Positions 63,012 to 64,000 of a stretch of DNA of 64,000 bases are shown one piece after another. The stretch comes from CAYNLG01 sp964397995. Lineage in GTDB: Bacteria > Planctomycetota > Phycisphaerae > FEN-1346. The position numbers were made by a program, and so were the translations under genes. Below the pieces are notes generated by a model, which did no database searches, had not been told where the DNA came from, and saw only the letters and a program-made list of their open reading frames with translations. The DNA lies in contig CAYNLG010000006.1 of the NCBI GenBank assembly GCA_964397995.1, positions 1-64,000 on the forward strand, given 5' to 3'. The number at the start of each line of letters is the position of its first letter. Position 1 is the stretch's first letter.

Positions 63012-64000
63012 ATGCGAAGCCGACCGACCGTTGCCGCCGTTCTCGTTGCTGCCCTCGTCGCCCTTGCCGCTAATCCACCGACGGCCTCGGCGGCCCCCAT
63101 CGTCCTCGAGGGCCTGTACATGCGCACGGCCGTGGACGACCACGGCACCCTGGGTTACGGCGAAGGCACGTCCCCGGGCCTGATCTACGACGAGACGGGA
63201 ACGGGCAGCTTCGGCGGCAAGCCGGACTGGATCACACCAGGCGCCCCCTTCGCCGGATGGGGCATCTCCAGCGACCAGATGGCCGACGTCTACAACAACA
63301 ACGAAAGCAGCCGCGAGCAGAACGCCATCGGCGGCAGCGTCGCCACGGTCGCGGGCGAGATTCTCGGGGCGACCTACGACAACGCCGCCCGGTGGACCGG
63401 GTCGAACGCCTGCTATGATATCACCCAGACCTATTACTTCAACGACGACGCCCAGCACGTCAACATCCTCGTCGAGATCGAAGCGGTCCAGAACCTGACC
63501 AACCTCAAGATGGCCCACTACTTCGACCCCGACCCCGTGGGGACGGTGACGACGAACGTGCGCGGGAACGTGGAGGCGGGGCTCTCGGGCAACGACTGGG
63601 TCAGCGCCACCAGTTCCACGAATCAGATCATGGCTCTCTACTCCACGAGCGACGTGACCCACAACACGAACATCTCCCCGGAATGGGACAAGGACCCCTC
63701 CAGCTACCTCGCCGGCAGCCTGAGCAGCCACTCGGGGGACGACACCGTCGGCATGGGCTTCGACATCGGGACACTGAACACCGGAGAGATGGCGACCTTC
63801 TGGCTGGCCTATGCGGCCGCCGTCGACTTCGACAGCCTCGACATCGGCGTCACGGGGGAGTGGGTCGGCGGCACCGACACACTCTGGACGACCGAGGCGA
63901 ACTGGGACCCGGAGAATGTGCCCGAAGAGGGCGAGGACGTCACGATCACCGGCACGAACACCAGCATCAACCACAACGTCGCGGGAACGCCCGTGTACGC
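63012..64000 (+). CDS. secreted protein, cut by the window end
   Basis: At least 329 residues; the frame is open to the last base. A signal peptide (VAAVLVAALVALAANPPTASA) is followed by a beta-rich domain (for example DITQTYYFNDDAQHVNILVEIEAVQNLTNLKMAHYFDPDPVG). Near the cut, GEWVGGTDTLWTTEANWDPENVPEEGEDVTITGTN resembles the beta-strand repeats of large planctomycete surface proteins. AGGGGAGAG precedes the ATG. Its function is not known. Confidence 0.75.
   Translation, partial: MRSRPTVAAVLVAALVALAANPPTASAAPIVLEGLYMRTAVDDHGTLGYGEGTSPGLIYDETGTGSFGGKPDWITPGAPFAGWGISSDQMADVYNNNESSREQNAIGGSVATVAGEILGATYDNAARWTGSNACYDITQTYYFNDDAQHVNILVEIEAVQNLTNLKMAHYFDPDPVGTVTTNVRGNVEAGLSGNDWVSATSSTNQIMALYSTSDVTHNTNISPEWDKDPSSYLAGSLSSHSGDDTVGMGFDIGTLNTGEMATFWLAYAAAVDFDSLDIGVTGEWVGGTDTLWTTEANWDPENVPEEGEDVTITGTNTSINHNVAGTPVY

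Noticed and set aside
62769..63073. short frames before the last gene
   Set aside because: They overlap the leader and start of the secreted protein and look like random high-GC frames.

Overview
The window is very GC-rich DNA that looks like an uncultured Planctomycetota chromosome, probably a draft assembly because there are two 10-N gaps. The phylum is suggested by two secreted proteins with a type IV prepilin N-terminus and a C-terminal FYDGH signature, a Cys-type sulfatase, a secreted protein ending in an ANWDPENVPEEGE-type segment, and flagellar regulators with degenerate receiver domains. The phylum is inferred; no marker gene is present. No tRNA, rRNA or CRISPR array was recognised.

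About 50 kb (1.8-51.6 kb) is an almost complete flagellar regulon. A minus-strand operon runs from a sigma-54 promoter at 21.3 kb down to 1.8 kb: fliK, flgD, flgE, a PilZ-like membrane protein, flgF, flgG, flgA, flgH, flgI, flgJ, flgN, flgK, flgL, then three glycosyltransferase/TPR genes, a small TPR protein and a FliT-like protein. This suggests filament glycosylation is co-expressed with the hook-filament junction. On the plus strand, a sigma-54 activator with a receiver-like domain lacking its phospho-acceptor Asp stands alone. A second sigma-54 promoter at 23.4 kb drives a membrane-anchored TPR protein, an exported partner, a second Asp-less activator, then flgB, flgC, fliE, fliF, fliG, fliH, fliI, fliJ, a MotE-like gene, motA, two different motB genes, fliL, fliM and fliN. 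A third sigma-54-like promoter precedes fliO, fliP, fliQ, fliR, flhB, flhA, a small membrane protein, fliA (sigma-28), two small unknowns and two lipoproteins. Two sigma-28 promoters then drive flgM and fliC, followed by fliD and fliS.

The layout gives a clear hierarchy: sigma-54 with Asp-less activators drives the basal body, hook and export genes; these include fliA; FliA then drives flgM and flagellin. No chemotaxis gene, flhF, flhG, csrA or fliW is seen here, and FliM lacks the N-terminal CheY-binding peptide.

The first 1.8 kb holds an A-rich island and a GspE-like protein fused to a helix-turn-helix, with an altered Walker A. After fliS (51.6-64 kb) come unlinked genes: a sulfatase, an orphan pair of peptide-type ABC permeases, a lipoprotein, an FGGY sugar kinase, a 1-kb non-coding region with a 161-bp inverted-repeat element and a second A-rich island, two prepilin-like proteins, a PfkB sugar kinase and a secreted protein cut by the window end.
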